DNA of 64,000 nt, taken from Thioalkalivibrio sp. ALJ24. GTDB lineage: Bacteria > Pseudomonadota > Gammaproteobacteria > Ectothiorhodospirales > Ectothiorhodospiraceae. The stretch is from assembly GCF_000377785.1 (NCBI RefSeq), contig NZ_KB898732.1, positions 62,001 through 126,000 on the forward strand, in the 5' to 3' direction. The notes beneath the pieces are model-generated. The model made no database searches. It was not told the DNA's origin and saw only the letters and a program-made list of their open reading frames with translations. The position numbers were made by a program, and so were the translations under genes. The first letter of the stretch is position 1. Every line of letters begins with the position of its first letter. Shown piece after piece: positions 1 to 8,098 of the stretch.

Positions 1-1055
1 TGGCCGCCCTGCTGCGCGATCTGGAGGCGCAGCTGCCCGAGGTCTGGGGGCGGCGCATCGAGAGCGTGTTCATCGGCGGCGGGACGCCCAGCCTGTTCCC
101 GCCCGAGGCGATGGCGGAGCTGATGTCCGGGCTGCGTGCCCTGCTGCCGCTGCGCCCGGATGTGGAGATTACGCTGGAGGCCAACCCCGGTACCGCCGAC
201 CGCGATTTCTTCCGTGGCTACCGCGAGGCGGGGATCAACCGGCTGTCGCTGGGGGTGCAGAGCTTCGACGGCGCGATGCTGCAGCGTCTCGGTCGCATCC
301 ACGGGCCCGAAGAGGCGGCCGCGGCGGTGGAACATGCCCGGGCGGCGGGTTTCGAACGGATCAACCTGGATCTGATGTTCGGTCTGCCGGGGCAGTCGGT
401 GGCGCAGGGTATGGCGGATCTGGAAGCGGCGATCGCGCAGCGGCCCGAGCACATCTCCTGGTACCAGCTCACGCTGGAGCCCAACACCCTTTTCGCCGCC
501 CGGCCACCGGAACTCCCGGAGGACGATGCGATTGCGGAATTGTTTGCCGCCGGCAGATCGCGTCTCGTGGAGGCCGACTATACTCGCTACGAGGTGTCCG
601 CTTACGCGAGGGTGGGTGAGACATGCCGGCACAATCTCAATTACTGGACCTTTGGCGACTATCTCGGCATTGGTGCCGGTGCCCACGGCAAGCTTACGCA
701 GATGCACGACGGGGCGATCATCCGCCGCGCGCGGCCGCGCCAGCCGCAGGCCTACATGGCCGATCCGGCCGGAGGGCAGGACACGCCGGTAGCGCCGCGC
801 GAACGGCCGTTCGAGTTCATGCTGAACGCCCTGCGGCTGGTGGAGGGGGTGCCCGAGGCGCTGTTTCGCGAGCGTACCGGGCTGCCCCTGACGGCTCTGG
901 AGCCCGGGCTGGGGCGTGCGCGCCAGCGCGGCCTGATGGATCCCGCCGGAAGCGGTGTGCTGCGTGCCACGGAGGAGGGGCTGCAGTTTCTGAATGATGT
1001 GCTGGAAAGCTTTCTGCCGGAGGCGGCCGATACCGCCTGGGAGGTGTCCCGATGA
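1..1055 (+). CDS. hemW: HemW-type radical SAM coproporphyrinogen III oxidase-like protein (5' end outside window)
   Basis: The reading frame is already open at base 3 and ends in TGA at 1053-1055, so about 350 C-terminal residues are visible. The true start and the CxxxCxxC iron-sulfur motif lie upstream of the window. Diagnostic stretches are FIGGGTPSLF, TLEANPGT, RLSLGVQSF and NLDLMFGLPGQ, the usual signature of the HemN/HemW radical-SAM fold, followed by a winged C-terminal region (about the last 100 residues). The short family (about 380-400 residues) is HemW, now regarded as a heme chaperone rather than a true coproporphyrinogen oxidase; that role is family knowledge. Its stop overlaps the next start as ATGA, so translation is probably coupled. 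Confidence 0.9.
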   Translation, partial: AALLRDLEAQLPEVWGRRIESVFIGGGTPSLFPPEAMAELMSGLRALLPLRPDVEITLEANPGTADRDFFRGYREAGINRLSLGVQSFDGAMLQRLGRIHGPEEAAAAVEHARAAGFERINLDLMFGLPGQSVAQGMADLEAAIAQRPEHISWYQLTLEPNTLFAARPPELPEDDAIAELFAAGRSRLVEADYTRYEVSAYARVGETCRHNLNYWTFGDYLGIGAGAHGKLTQMHDGAIIRRARPRQPQAYMADPAGGQDTPVAPRERPFEFMLNALRLVEGVPEALFRERTGLPLTALEPGLGRARQRGLMDPAGSGVLRATEEGLQFLNDVLESFLPEAADTAWEVSR

Positions 1056-1246
1056 CCCGACTGATCGAATTCGTGGCGTTTGTGTGTCCCTGGTGCGGGG
1101 AACCGGGCGAGATCACGGTGGATATGGTCAGCGAGGAGCAGTCCTGGGTGGAGGATTGCGGCGTGTGCTGTTCGCCCATCGTGTTCCGCCGCCTGTCCGG
1201 AGGCGATGACGAACCACCGGTCGTGGAGGCGCAGCGGGAGAGTTGA
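1052..1246 (+). CDS. CPxCG-family small cysteine-rich zinc-ribbon protein
   Basis: A 64-residue protein with a CPWCG motif near residue 12 and a second CGVCC cluster near residue 36, the pattern of the CPXCG-related cysteine-rich small-protein family (zinc-ribbon-like). No function is established for the family. The start ATG overlaps the hemW stop by four bases, so it sits in the hemW-rof operon. The spacing of the two Cys pairs is suited to a single structural metal site. It could be a nucleic-acid or protein adaptor, but nothing in the sequence decides this. Confidence 0.8.
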   Translation: MTRLIEFVAFVCPWCGEPGEITVDMVSEEQSWVEDCGVCCSPIVFRRLSGGDDEPPVVEAQRES

Positions 1247-1250
1247 TGTG

Positions 1251-1505
1251 ATGGCGCCGGACTACGTGCCCATTTCCTGCGAGCGGTACTCCGAGCTGGA
1301 GCTGTGCATCATGCACGGGCGGTCGCTGCGGATCCGCTGGCAGTGGCACGGGATGGACCGGGTGGTGCGGGTGCGGCCGCTGGATCTGCGCACCCGGCAC
1401 GGCGCGGAGTACCTGATCCTGAGCGACGCCGACGGACGGCGTCAGTGGCGGCGGCTCGACCGGTTGCGCGATTTCGAGCCGCTGGACTCCGGGGCGTCCG
1501 ACTGA
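1251..1505 (+). CDS. rof: Rho-binding antiterminator Rof (YaeO family)
   Basis: An 84-residue protein, the same length as E. coli Rof. It begins YVPISCERYSELELCI and continues with a beta-rich Sm-like core ending in RRLDRLRDFEPL, matching the family pattern (YxPIxCxxYDxLE... R..L..I..F). Rof binds hexameric Rho at its primary RNA site and blocks RNA loading; that is family knowledge. The start chosen is ATG at 1251, with GTG at 1248 as a one-codon alternative. It lies five bases after the CPxCG gene and converges with rho, whose stop is only 25 bases away. The inhibitor therefore sits tail-to-tail with its target. Confidence 0.85.
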   Translation: MAPDYVPISCERYSELELCIMHGRSLRIRWQWHGMDRVVRVRPLDLRTRHGAEYLILSDADGRRQWRRLDRLRDFEPLDSGASD

Positions 1506-1529
1506 AGGCCCCCGCACCCGGACGCGACG

Positions 1530-2789
1530 TCAGGAGCGCTTCATCTGATCGAAGAACTCGGAGTTGGTCTTGGACGACTGCATGCGGCCGAGCAGGAATT
1601 CCATCGCCTCGATGTCGTCCATGCCGTGGAGGAACTTGCGCAGGATCCACAGCTTCTGCAGTTCTTCCGGGTCGGTCAGCAGTTCCTCGCGGCGGGTGCC
1701 GGAGCGGTTGACGTTGATCGCCGGGTAGATCCGCTTCTCGGCGATGCGCCGCTCCAGGTGCACCTCCATGTTGCCGGTACCCTTGAATTCCTCGTAGATC
1801 ACCTCGTCCATCTTGGAGCCGGTCTCGACCAGCGCCGTGGCGAGGATGGTCAGGCTGCCGCCCTCCTCGACGTTGCGCGCGGCGCCGAAGAAGCGCTTCG
1901 GGCGGTGCAGGGCGTTGGCGTCCACGCCGCCGGTGAGCACTTTGCCGGAACTGGGCGCCACGGTGTTGTAGGCACGTGCCAGGCGGGTGATGGAGTCCAG
2001 CAGGATCACGACGTCGCGCTTGTGCTCGACCAGACGCTTGGCCTTCTCGATGACCATCTCGGCCACCTGAACATGGCGCTGCGCGGGTTCGTCGAAGGTG
2101 GAGGAGACCACCTCGCCCTGAACCATGCGGTCCATCTCGGTGACTTCCTCGGGGCGCTCGTCCACCAGCAGGACGATCAGGTAGCACTCGGGGTAGTTGG
2201 TCGCGATGCTCTGGGCGATGTTCTGCAGCATCAGCGTCTTGCCTGCCTTGGGCGGCGAGACCACCAGGCCGCGCTGGCCCTTGCCGAACGGCGCGACGAT
2301 GTCGATGACGCGCGCGGTGATGTCCTCGGTGGAGCCGTTACCGCGCTCCATGCGCATGCGGTGATTGGCATGCAGCGGCGTGAGGTTCTCGAACAGGACC
2401 TTGTGCTTGGCGTTTTCCGGCGGCTCGAAGTTGATCTCCGAGACCTTCAGCAGCGCAAAGTAGCGTTCGTTGTCCTTGGGCGGGCGGATCTTGCCGGCGA
2501 CCGTGTCCCCGGTGCGAAGGCCGAAGCGGCGGATCTGGCTGGGCGAGACGTACACGTCGTCGGGGCCGGCCTGGTACGAGGCATCCGGGCTGCGCAAAAA
2601 GCCGAAGCCGTCGGACAGGATCTCGAGTACGCCGTCACCGTAAATGGCCTCGCCGCTTTTTGCATGGGACTTGAGCAGGGCGAAGATGATGTCCTGCTTG
2701 CGCGCGCGGGACATGTTCTCGATGCCCTGCTTTTCGGCGAGGCCAACGATGTCGGCGGCGGTCATCCGCTTCAGTTCGGTCAGATTCAT
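1530..2789 (-). CDS. rho: Transcription termination factor Rho
   Basis: The 419-residue reading starting MNLTELKRM is exactly the E. coli Rho length. An in-frame upstream extension of 20 codons exists but does not resemble Rho. N-terminal helical domain (about 1-50), cold-shock-like RNA-binding domain (about 52-125, with GFLRS and [10 protein letters not shown]), then the RecA-type motor with Walker A SPPKAGKT, Walker [18 protein letters not shown]-loop GGVDANAL and R-loop. It is an RNA-dependent ATPase hexamer that ends transcription. Upstream on the same strand is trxA, the classical gammaproteobacterial order. No long insertion is present in the RNA-binding domain. Confidence 0.98.
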   Translation of the reverse strand: MNLTELKRMTAADIVGLAEKQGIENMSRARKQDIIFALLKSHAKSGEAIYGDGVLEILSDGFGFLRSPDASYQAGPDDVYVSPSQIRRFGLRTGDTVAGKIRPPKDNERYFALLKVSEINFEPPENAKHKVLFENLTPLHANHRMRMERGNGSTEDITARVIDIVAPFGKGQRGLVVSPPKAGKTLMLQNIAQSIATNYPECYLIVLLVDERPEEVTEMDRMVQGEVVSSTFDEPAQRHVQVAEMVIEKAKRLVEHKRDVVILLDSITRLARAYNTVAPSSGKVLTGGVDANALHRPKRFFGAARNVEEGGSLTILATALVETGSKMDEVIYEEFKGTGNMEVHLERRIAEKRIYPAINVNRSGTRREELLTDPEELQKLWILRKFLHGMDDIEAMEFLLGRMQSSKTNSEFFDQMKRS

Positions 2790-2974
2790 GCGTGGGGCGC
2801 TGTGCTCAACGTGGATGATCGGCGGCCGGGGGTGGCCGCTGGATTGCAAAGATGGACGGGGCAGGGGACGACTCCGGGAGAGGCCCGGGATCGACGAAAC
2901 GCTGGAATGTTAAGCGGGGCGGGCGGCGGTTGCAAGCCCGCCCCGCGCGGGACCGGATTTGGCCGTGCGGCCGA

Positions 2975-3301
2975 TCAGGTGTGCTGATCGAGGAAGGCGG
3001 TCAGCTGCGACTTGGACAGCGCCCCCACCTTGGTGGCTTCCACGTCGCCGTTCTTGAACAGCATCAGCGTCGGGATTCCGCGGATGCCGAACTTCGGCGG
3101 CGTCGACGGGTTGTCGTCGATGTTCAGTTTGGCAACCTTGACCTTGCCGGCGTATTCTTCGGCGATTTCGTCCAGAATCGGCGCGATCATCTTGCAGGGA
3201 CCGCACCACTCCGCCCAGTAGTCCACCAGGACCGGCTGGTCGGACTTCAGGACATCCTCGTCGAAACTGGCGTCCGATGTATAAATGATCTTGTCGCTCA
3301 C
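2975..3301 (-). CDS. trxA: Thioredoxin 1
   Basis: 108 residues with the WCGPC active site at residues 32-36, the buried Asp in VLVDYWA, and the cis-proline loop [11 protein letters not shown]. This is a cytoplasmic thiol-disulfide reductant. Its length and every core motif match E. coli thioredoxin 1. It is transcribed toward rho, with about 185 bp between them (the position of the rho leader in E. coli), and divergently from rhlB. The rhlB-trxA-rho neighbourhood is conserved in many gammaproteobacteria and supports all three calls. Confidence 0.98.
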   Translation of the reverse strand: MSDKIIYTSDASFDEDVLKSDQPVLVDYWAEWCGPCKMIAPILDEIAEEYAGKVKVAKLNIDDNPSTPPKFGIRGIPTLMLFKNGDVEATKVGALSKSQLTAFLDQHT

Positions 3302-3440
3302 TCCGCGTCCTCATGACGTTGGTATGGCACGGTCAACCGGAGCAGCGGAACACCGTCTGTCCCGGGACCACGTAAGCCGTACTATCGACGAAGATGACGG
3401 GAAAGTTCAAGTAAAACAGTGAAGCCCGCCCGGGAGCCCC

Positions 3441-4739
3441 ATGACTGACGCTGCGCAAGAGTCCGCCGAGCCCGCATTTGACCGTTTCGATCTGCCCGAG
3501 GCGGTGCGCGCGGGCCTGCGACGGGCCGGGTTCGACACCTGCACCCCCATCCAGGCGAAGGCGCTGCCGGTGGCTCTCGCGGGCCGGGATGTGGCGGGGC
3601 AGGCGCAGACCGGCACCGGCAAGACCGCCGCCTTCCTGATCGCGACCTTTGATCGCCTGCTGCGCCAGGCCCCTGCTGAGCAGCGCCGCCCCACCGACGT
3701 GCGCGCCCTGATCCTGGCCCCGACCCGCGAGCTGGCGATCCAGATCCACCGCGACGCCGAGCTGCTGGGCGGCGACACCGGCCTGAAGCTGGCGCTGGCC
3801 TACGGCGGTACCGACTACGATCGTCAGCGGGAGGCGCTCGCCGCCGGCGCCGATATCCTGATCGGCACGCCGGGCCGCATCATCGACTACTTCCGGCAGA
3901 AGGTCTTCGGCCTCAAGCACACGGAGGTGGTGGTGCTGGACGAGGCCGACCGCATGTTCGATCTGGGCTTCATCAAGGACGTGCGCTTCCTGATGCGCCG
4001 CTGTGCCCCGCCGAAGGAGCGGCTGTCCATGCTGTTCTCGGCGACGCTGTCGTTCCGGGTGATGGAGCTGGCCTACGAGCACATGAACAACCCGGAGAAG
4101 GTCCAGGTCGAGGCCGAGACCCTGACCGCCGACCGCGTGCGCCAGGTGGTCTACTACCCGGCCAACGAGGAAAAAATCCCGTTGCTGTTGGGGCTGGCCC
4201 GCGACCTTGGGCCGGAACGCGCGATCGTGTTCTCCAACACCAAACACGGCGCGGAGAAGGTAGCCGACTGGCTGAATGCCAACGGCCATGCGGCGGCACT
4301 GCTGTCGGGCGACGTGCCGCAGAAGAAGCGCCAGAAGCTCCTGCAGGGCTTTGCCGCCGGCGAATACACCTTCCTGGTCGCCACCGACGTGGCCGCCCGC
4401 GGGCTGCACATCCCCGAGGTCACGCATGTCTTCAACTTCGACCTGCCGCAGTCCGGGGAGGACTACGTGCACCGCATCGGGCGTACCGCGCGCGCCGGTG
4501 CCGAGGGCGATGCGATCAGTTTCGGCTGCGAGGACTCGGCCTTCTACCTGCCGGACATCGAGAGCTATCTCGGCGAACGCATCCCCACCGCCGATATCGA
4601 TCGCGCTGCCCTGCCGCAGGACCTGACCCGGCCGCAGCCGCGCGAGCGCAAGCCGCGGGGCGGGCCCGGCGGCGGCCGTGGCGGGCCCCGGCGCGGCGGG
4701 TCCTCGGGGCGTTCCCGCGGCAACGGCCGCGGCCACTGA
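3441..4739 (+). CDS. rhlB: ATP-dependent DEAD-box RNA helicase RhlB
   Basis: 432 residues. Q motif near residues 16-40 ([13 protein letters not shown]), Walker A AQTGTGKT at 55-62, [23 protein letters not shown] box at about 166 ([14 protein letters not shown]), SAT (FSATLSF), then motifs IV-VI ending [10 protein letters not shown]. The C-terminus is an Arg/Gly-rich tail ([22 protein letters not shown]-like, about 25 residues) typical of RNA-contacting helicase tails. In E. coli, RhlB unwinds RNA for the degradosome. Identity as RhlB rather than RhlE or SrmB rests on [15 protein letters not shown], the [14 protein letters not shown] block, and the divergent trxA-rho neighbours. A CsrA-like gene follows 19 bases downstream. 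Confidence 0.92.
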   Translation: MTDAAQESAEPAFDRFDLPEAVRAGLRRAGFDTCTPIQAKALPVALAGRDVAGQAQTGTGKTAAFLIATFDRLLRQAPAEQRRPTDVRALILAPTRELAIQIHRDAELLGGDTGLKLALAYGGTDYDRQREALAAGADILIGTPGRIIDYFRQKVFGLKHTEVVVLDEADRMFDLGFIKDVRFLMRRCAPPKERLSMLFSATLSFRVMELAYEHMNNPEKVQVEAETLTADRVRQVVYYPANEEKIPLLLGLARDLGPERAIVFSNTKHGAEKVADWLNANGHAAALLSGDVPQKKRQKLLQGFAAGEYTFLVATDVAARGLHIPEVTHVFNFDLPQSGEDYVHRIGRTARAGAEGDAISFGCEDSAFYLPDIESYLGERIPTADIDRAALPQDLTRPQPRERKPRGGPGGGRGGPRRGGSSGRSRGNGRGH

Positions 4740-4758
4740 GTCCGGCGCGCCACCCGCG

Positions 4759-5010
4759 ATGGAGACCCTTGACCTGCAGGTCGGCGATTCCTTCCGCCTG
4801 GGTGCGGATATCGAGGTCGTCGTGGTGCAGGCCGGCTGCGACGGGCAGATCCGCCTGGTCGCCAACGCGCCGGGTCACCGCGTGCAGTGGGTCGACAACG
4901 AACTGCTGATCGACCGCCACATCCGCGTGCGCTTCGACGAAAGCCGGCCCGGCCGGGTTGTGGTCGAGTCCGCCACGCCCGTGACCGTGATCCGCGGCGA
5001 CACGCGCTGA
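4759..5010 (+). CDS. Divergent CsrA-like small protein
   Basis: 83 residues starting METLDLQVGDSFRLG; an in-frame upstream extension inside rhlB is not favoured. The stretch VGDSFRLGADIEV..IRLVANAPGHRV lines up with CsrA (VGETLMIGDEVTVTVL...VRIGVNAPKEV) over the five-stranded core. The two RNA-contact patches of CsrA are not kept: the N-terminal LTRR is replaced by LDLQ, and the position of Arg44 in the HREEI helix start is Asp in VDNELL. The C-terminal 30 residues extend beyond a normal CsrA. It could be a CsrA paralog with altered RNA specificity, a dimerising antagonist, or an unrelated small beta barrel. Position directly behind rhlB suggests a link to RNA metabolism (inference). Confidence 0.6.
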   Translation: METLDLQVGDSFRLGADIEVVVVQAGCDGQIRLVANAPGHRVQWVDNELLIDRHIRVRFDESRPGRVVVESATPVTVIRGDTR

Positions 5011-5083
5011 GCGCCCCTTACCCCGCCTGTCGTTTCCTCTCCGGCGCGGCGGTTCCATCAGGGATTCCGGTCCGATGTCCGCG

Positions 5084-5125
5084 CGCTAGTTGACAACGAT
5101 TCAATAGTCGTTGAACCATTGAAAC
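5084..5125 (+). promoter_or_regulatory. Probable promoter/operator of the ars operon
   Basis: TTGACA at 5090-5095 overlaps an AT-rich dyad: TTCAA and TTGAA arms (5100-5104, 5111-5115) and a second pair, AACGA and TCGTT. It lies directly upstream of the arsR start at 5126. ArsR proteins bind AT-rich imperfect dyads that overlap their own promoter, so this is the expected autoregulatory site. A clear -10 box is not visible. Confidence 0.55.
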
Positions 5126-5452
5126 ATGGACAAGCTCACCGCCACCTCCATGTTCGAGTCGCTGGCCTCCGGTGTCCGTCTGGACATCGTGCGCCTGCTG
5201 GTTGGCCACGGACGCGAGGGGCTGGTCGCCGGGGAGATCGCCGAGAAACTGGAGCTGCCACGTAGCAACCTTTCGTTCCACCTCAAGACCCTGACCCGGG
5301 CCGGCCTCGTCACCGTGACCCAGGAGGGGCGTTACCAGCGTTACCGGGCGGACCTGGCCGCGATGCAGGATCTCGTGGCCTACCTGACCGCGCACTGCTG
5401 TGCGGCCGAGGAGGGCGAGTGCGAGCTTTCCGGGGTGGAGACCTCCTGCTGA
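5126..5452 (+). CDS. arsR: ArsR/SmtB-family arsenic-responsive repressor
   Basis: 108 residues with a winged helix-turn-helix: GEIAEKLELPRSNLSFHLKTLTRAGLV spans the recognition helix at about residues 37-62. The E. coli-type ELCVCDL metalloid site in the DNA-reading helix is absent. Instead, cysteines cluster at the C-terminus (Cys91, Cys92, Cys99, plus Cys108), resembling the Acidithiobacillus ferrooxidans ArsR type where three C-terminal Cys bind As(III). It is first in the operon arsR-acr3-CC protein-hemerythrin, with a dyad upstream that probably serves as its own operator. acr3 begins one base after its stop. Confidence 0.9.
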   Translation: MDKLTATSMFESLASGVRLDIVRLLVGHGREGLVAGEIAEKLELPRSNLSFHLKTLTRAGLVTVTQEGRYQRYRADLAAMQDLVAYLTAHCCAAEEGECELSGVETSC

Positions 5453-5453
5453 C

Positions 5454-6545
5454 ATGAACGATCGCAACCAGTCCGCCGAGGAGATCTCGGCGAAAGAAGG
5501 CATGGGCCTGTTCGAGCGCTTCCTGAGTGTGTGGGTGGCGCTGTGCATCGTGGCGGGCGTTGCGCTGGGGCAGTTCTTCCCCGCGGTGCCGGAGACGCTG
5601 TCGCAATGGGAGTACGCGCAGGTCTCCATCCCGGTGGCCATCCTGATCTGGGCGATGATCTACCCGATGATGGTGCAGATCGATTTCTCCGCCATCCTCG
5701 GCGTGCGCCGCGAGCCGAAGGGCCTGACCGTCACCACCTCGGTGAACTGGCTGATCAAGCCGTTCACCATGTTCGCGATCGCCTGGTTCTTCTTCATGGT
5801 GGTCTACGCCGCGTGGATCCCGGAGGATCTGGGCCGCGAGTACCTGGCCGGGGCGATCCTGCTGGGGGCTGCGCCGTGTACCGCGATGGTGTTCGTCTGG
5901 AGCTATCTCACGCGCGGCGATGCGGCCTACACCCTGGTGCAGGTGGCGGTGAACGACATCATCCTGCTGTTCGCCTTCGCGCCCATCGTGGTCCTGCTGC
6001 TGGGGATCTCCGATATCCATGTGCCGTGGGACACGGTCGCGCTGTCGGTGCTGCTGTACATCGTGATCCCGTTCGCGGCCGGCTACCTGTCGCGCATCTG
6101 GCTGATCCGCAGAAAGGGCATCGAGTGGTTCGACAACGTCTTCATGAAACGCATCGGCCCGGTCACGCCCATCGGGTTGCTGGTGACGCTGGTCCTGCTG
6201 TTCGCGTTCCAGGGCGAGCGCATCCTGGCCAATCCGGGGCATATCCTCCTGATCGCCATCCCGCTGATCATCCAGACCTTTCTGGTGTTCTACATTGCGT
6301 ATTACTGGGCGAAGGCGTGGCGTGTGCGCCACGCGGTGGCGGCCCCCGGTGCGATGATCGGCGCCAGTAACTTCTTCGAGCTGGCCGTGGCGGCCGCGAT
6401 CGCGATGTTCGGCCTGCAGTCCGGTGCGGCGCTGGTGACGGTCGTTGGCGTGCTGGTGGAGGTGCCGCTGATGCTGGCGCTGGTGCGCATCGCGAATCGC
6501 ACGCGCCACTGGTTCCCGACCAACAACGAGGCGCCGGGTACGTGA
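5454..6545 (+). CDS. acr3: Arsenite efflux permease Acr3 (ArsB/Acr3 family)
   Basis: 363 residues with about ten hydrophobic segments. The start MNDRNQSAEE is chosen just after the arsR stop; an upstream in-frame extension overlaps arsR. The fourth membrane segment carries GAAPCTAMVFVWSYL, whose conserved Cys is essential in characterised Acr3 proteins, and NDIILLFAFAP follows. It exports As(III) (and sometimes Sb(III)) across the inner membrane using the proton gradient. The last codons overlap the next gene (GTG start at 6542), so expression is coupled. Confidence 0.93.
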   Translation: MNDRNQSAEEISAKEGMGLFERFLSVWVALCIVAGVALGQFFPAVPETLSQWEYAQVSIPVAILIWAMIYPMMVQIDFSAILGVRREPKGLTVTTSVNWLIKPFTMFAIAWFFFMVVYAAWIPEDLGREYLAGAILLGAAPCTAMVFVWSYLTRGDAAYTLVQVAVNDIILLFAFAPIVVLLLGISDIHVPWDTVALSVLLYIVIPFAAGYLSRIWLIRRKGIEWFDNVFMKRIGPVTPIGLLVTLVLLFAFQGERILANPGHILLIAIPLIIQTFLVFYIAYYWAKAWRVRHAVAAPGAMIGASNFFELAVAAAIAMFGLQSGAALVTVVGVLVEVPLMLALVRIANRTRHWFPTNNEAPGT

Positions 6546-6835
6546 CCACCGTGTCCCTCAGTGACGCGGCACGCGACTGGCTCGGCGGCCGGGGCGGCGA
6601 GATGACGCTGAGACTGTCCGCCCGCCACGGCTGCTGCGGTGGCCAGGCGGGCGTGCCGGTGGCCGAGCCGGGCGCGCCGCGCTCAAAGGACGGGTACGCA
6701 AGGACGCAGATCCAGGGCATCCACGTGTACGTGGCCGACGACATGGGTCCGGGTCCGTACCGGGTCGACCTCGAGGGCTTCTTCCGCTGGCGGCGTCTGG
6801 TGGTGGAAGGCGCGATTGGCCATGCGCATGAGTAG
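6542..6835 (+). CDS. Small CC-motif protein of the arsenic operon (HesB/IscA-like layout)
   Basis: 97 residues, GTG start overlapping the acr3 stop. The central motif is HGCCGGQAG, with two adjacent Cys near residues 31-32 and no others. The order (short helix, beta strands, GCC motif, Y...GIHVYV, hydrophobic end LEGFFRWRRLVVEG) resembles the IscA/HesB fold but lacks its C-terminal CGCG motif. I believe related short proteins occur in which one Cys of the pair is selenocysteine; here both codons are TGC. A vicinal dithiol could bind As(III) or a metal (inference). No enzyme function is claimed. Confidence 0.6.
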   Translation: MTTVSLSDAARDWLGGRGGEMTLRLSARHGCCGGQAGVPVAEPGAPRSKDGYARTQIQGIHVYVADDMGPGPYRVDLEGFFRWRRLVVEGAIGHAHE

Positions 6836-6853
6836 ACGATGCTGGAGTGAGCC

Positions 6854-7144
6854 ATGAGTGAAGTGCAGCGCAGCCTGAAGATTCCGGAGCTGGAGCAGGC
6901 CTTCATGAACGACGATCACCACGAAGCCGCCCGGTTGCTGGAAGCCGTGGGCCGGGCCCGCGAGGAGGGCGACGACAACGCCGTGCGGGAGGCGTTTGCG
7001 GCCTTCGTCGAGTTCAATCGGGAGCATTTCGCGCGCGAGGACGAGCTGATGGAGCGGGTCGGTTTTCCGCAGAAGGACTACAACCGGCAGGCACATGCGG
7101 CCCATCTGGCGCATTGGGAAGCCCTGCCGGCGGGAACCCGCTGA
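6854..7144 (+). CDS. Short hemerythrin-like protein
   Basis: 96 residues, almost all helical. It has DDHHEAARLL (His22/23), NREHFAREDELM (His58, Glu62) and HAAHLAHW (His81, 84, 87), in the order of hemerythrin iron ligands. The usual last helix with HxxxxD is missing, because translation stops right after the third His cluster and a terminator follows at once. The third cluster is spaced HxxHxxH rather than HxxxH. It may bind a diiron or single-metal site differently, or be a truncated relative. Last gene of the ars operon, 18 bases after the CC-motif gene. Confidence 0.7.
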   Translation: MSEVQRSLKIPELEQAFMNDDHHEAARLLEAVGRAREEGDDNAVREAFAAFVEFNREHFAREDELMERVGFPQKDYNRQAHAAHLAHWEALPAGTR

Positions 7145-7159
7145 ACGAAACTGGAACGA

Positions 7160-7192
7160 AAAAGGGCCGGCACACGCAGTGCCGGCCCTTTT
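7160..7192. terminator. Bidirectional intrinsic terminator after the ars operon
   Basis: A 14-bp perfect stem (AAAAGGGCCGGCAC / GTGCCGGCCCTTTT) with a 5-base loop ACGCA. T-runs occur on both strands, so it can end the ars operon on + and the tRNA-Thr transcript on -. Confidence 0.85.
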
Positions 7193-7200
7193 CAATGGTC

Positions 7201-7276
7201 TGGTGCCGGCGAGAGGAGTCGAACCTCCGACCTATCGATTACGAATCGATTGCTCTACCAACTGAGCTACACCGGC
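7201..7276 (-). tRNA. tRNA-Thr (anticodon CGT)
   Basis: 76 nt on the minus strand, including an encoded 3' CCA. Acceptor GCCGGTG pairs with CGCCGGC. The D arm is GCTCAGTTGGTAGAGC and the T loop TTCGACT. The anticodon loop TTCGTAA gives CGT, which reads ACG codons and is useful in a high-GC genome. Confidence 0.95.
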
Positions 7277-7344
7277 TGAACGCGGCATCATAGCGGAGCC
7301 GGGCGAGTCCAACAATCCCCCGGCGGGGCGGCCGGGGTGGCGGG

Positions 7345-7794
7345 TCAGTGCGCGTCGCCGTCCCGTTCCGAGCCGACGCGGATGATCACGTCGACGCTCA
7401 GCACGCTGGTGCCCTCCGGCAGCGCGGGCAGGTCCTGTACGTCCACATGAGTGGGGGCGACGTCCTCGAGTTCGCCGGTTTCCACATGGAACAGGTGGTG
7501 GTGCGGCTCGAGGTTGGAGTCGTAGAACAGCCGGGACGGGTCGACCACGACCTCGCGTACCAGGCCCTTCTCGGCGAACAGCTTGAGGGTGTTGTAGACC
7601 GTGGCCTTGGAGACCCGGGATTCCTGCCGCGTCAGGCGGGCGAGGATGTGCTCCGCGCTCAGGTGCTGGTTGCGCGCGAACATCAGGCGCGCGATCTCCA
7701 CCCGCTGCTCGGTCGGGGAGATCCGGTATTCATGGAGCAGCGCCCGCGCGTCGGCGGGGTCCAGCAGCTCGGTCTGGTGGGTTCCGGTCTTCAT
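7345..7794 (-). CDS. Fur-family transcriptional regulator (Cys-free, Irr/PerR-like)
   Basis: 149 residues. Winged-helix domain 20-85 (SPTEQRVEIARLMF, SAEHILARL, SKATVYNTLKLFAEKGLV), then the dimerisation domain with EPHHHLFHVETGELEDV, the His/Glu-rich metal site. There is no cysteine anywhere, so the structural Zn(Cys)4 site of Fur and many PerR proteins is absent; this resembles Irr-type members. It probably senses iron, heme or peroxide, but the sequence does not settle which. It lies alone between two tRNA genes. The ATG sits about 25 bases from an AT-rich stretch likely to hold its promoter. Confidence 0.85.
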   Translation of the reverse strand: MKTGTHQTELLDPADARALLHEYRISPTEQRVEIARLMFARNQHLSAEHILARLTRQESRVSKATVYNTLKLFAEKGLVREVVVDPSRLFYDSNLEPHHHLFHVETGELEDVAPTHVDVQDLPALPEGTSVLSVDVIIRVGSERDGDAH

Positions 7795-7927
7795 GATTAA
7801 GACGTTACAACAGCGAATTGGACCCAGTCCAGTTCCGGTTCGTGATGCGGGGCTGCGCGGATACCGTAGAATGCGCGACCGCCGGGCTGTTCGGCGGGAG
7901 GAACATTCGGCATCCGTGCGGAAAAGA

Positions 7928-8001
7928 TGGAGCGGGTGATGGGAATCGAACCCACGTTCTCAGCTTGGGAAGCTGATGTTCTACCATTGAACTACACCCG
8001 C
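7928..8001 (-). tRNA. tRNA-Gly (anticodon CCC)
   Basis: 74 nt on the minus strand, including encoded CCA. Acceptor GCGGGTG pairs with CACCCGC. The anticodon stem is TCAGC/GCTGA with loop TTCCCAA, giving CCC (reads GGG). The T arm is GTGGG TTCGATT CCCAT. Confidence 0.95.
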
Positions 8002-8098
8002 CTGGCCCGAAATTGTATGCGTGCCGGCGCGCCGGCTCAATGCCCGGATCACAACGGGCCCGATTCACAACGACCCCGAATCACCAATGGTGTGCCCC

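Noticed and set aside
8002-8098. Possible TPP riboswitch upstream of thiS
   Set aside because: The leader is about 97 bases, contains a tRNA edge, and lacks the conserved CUGAGA and GAUxxxG elements I would expect.
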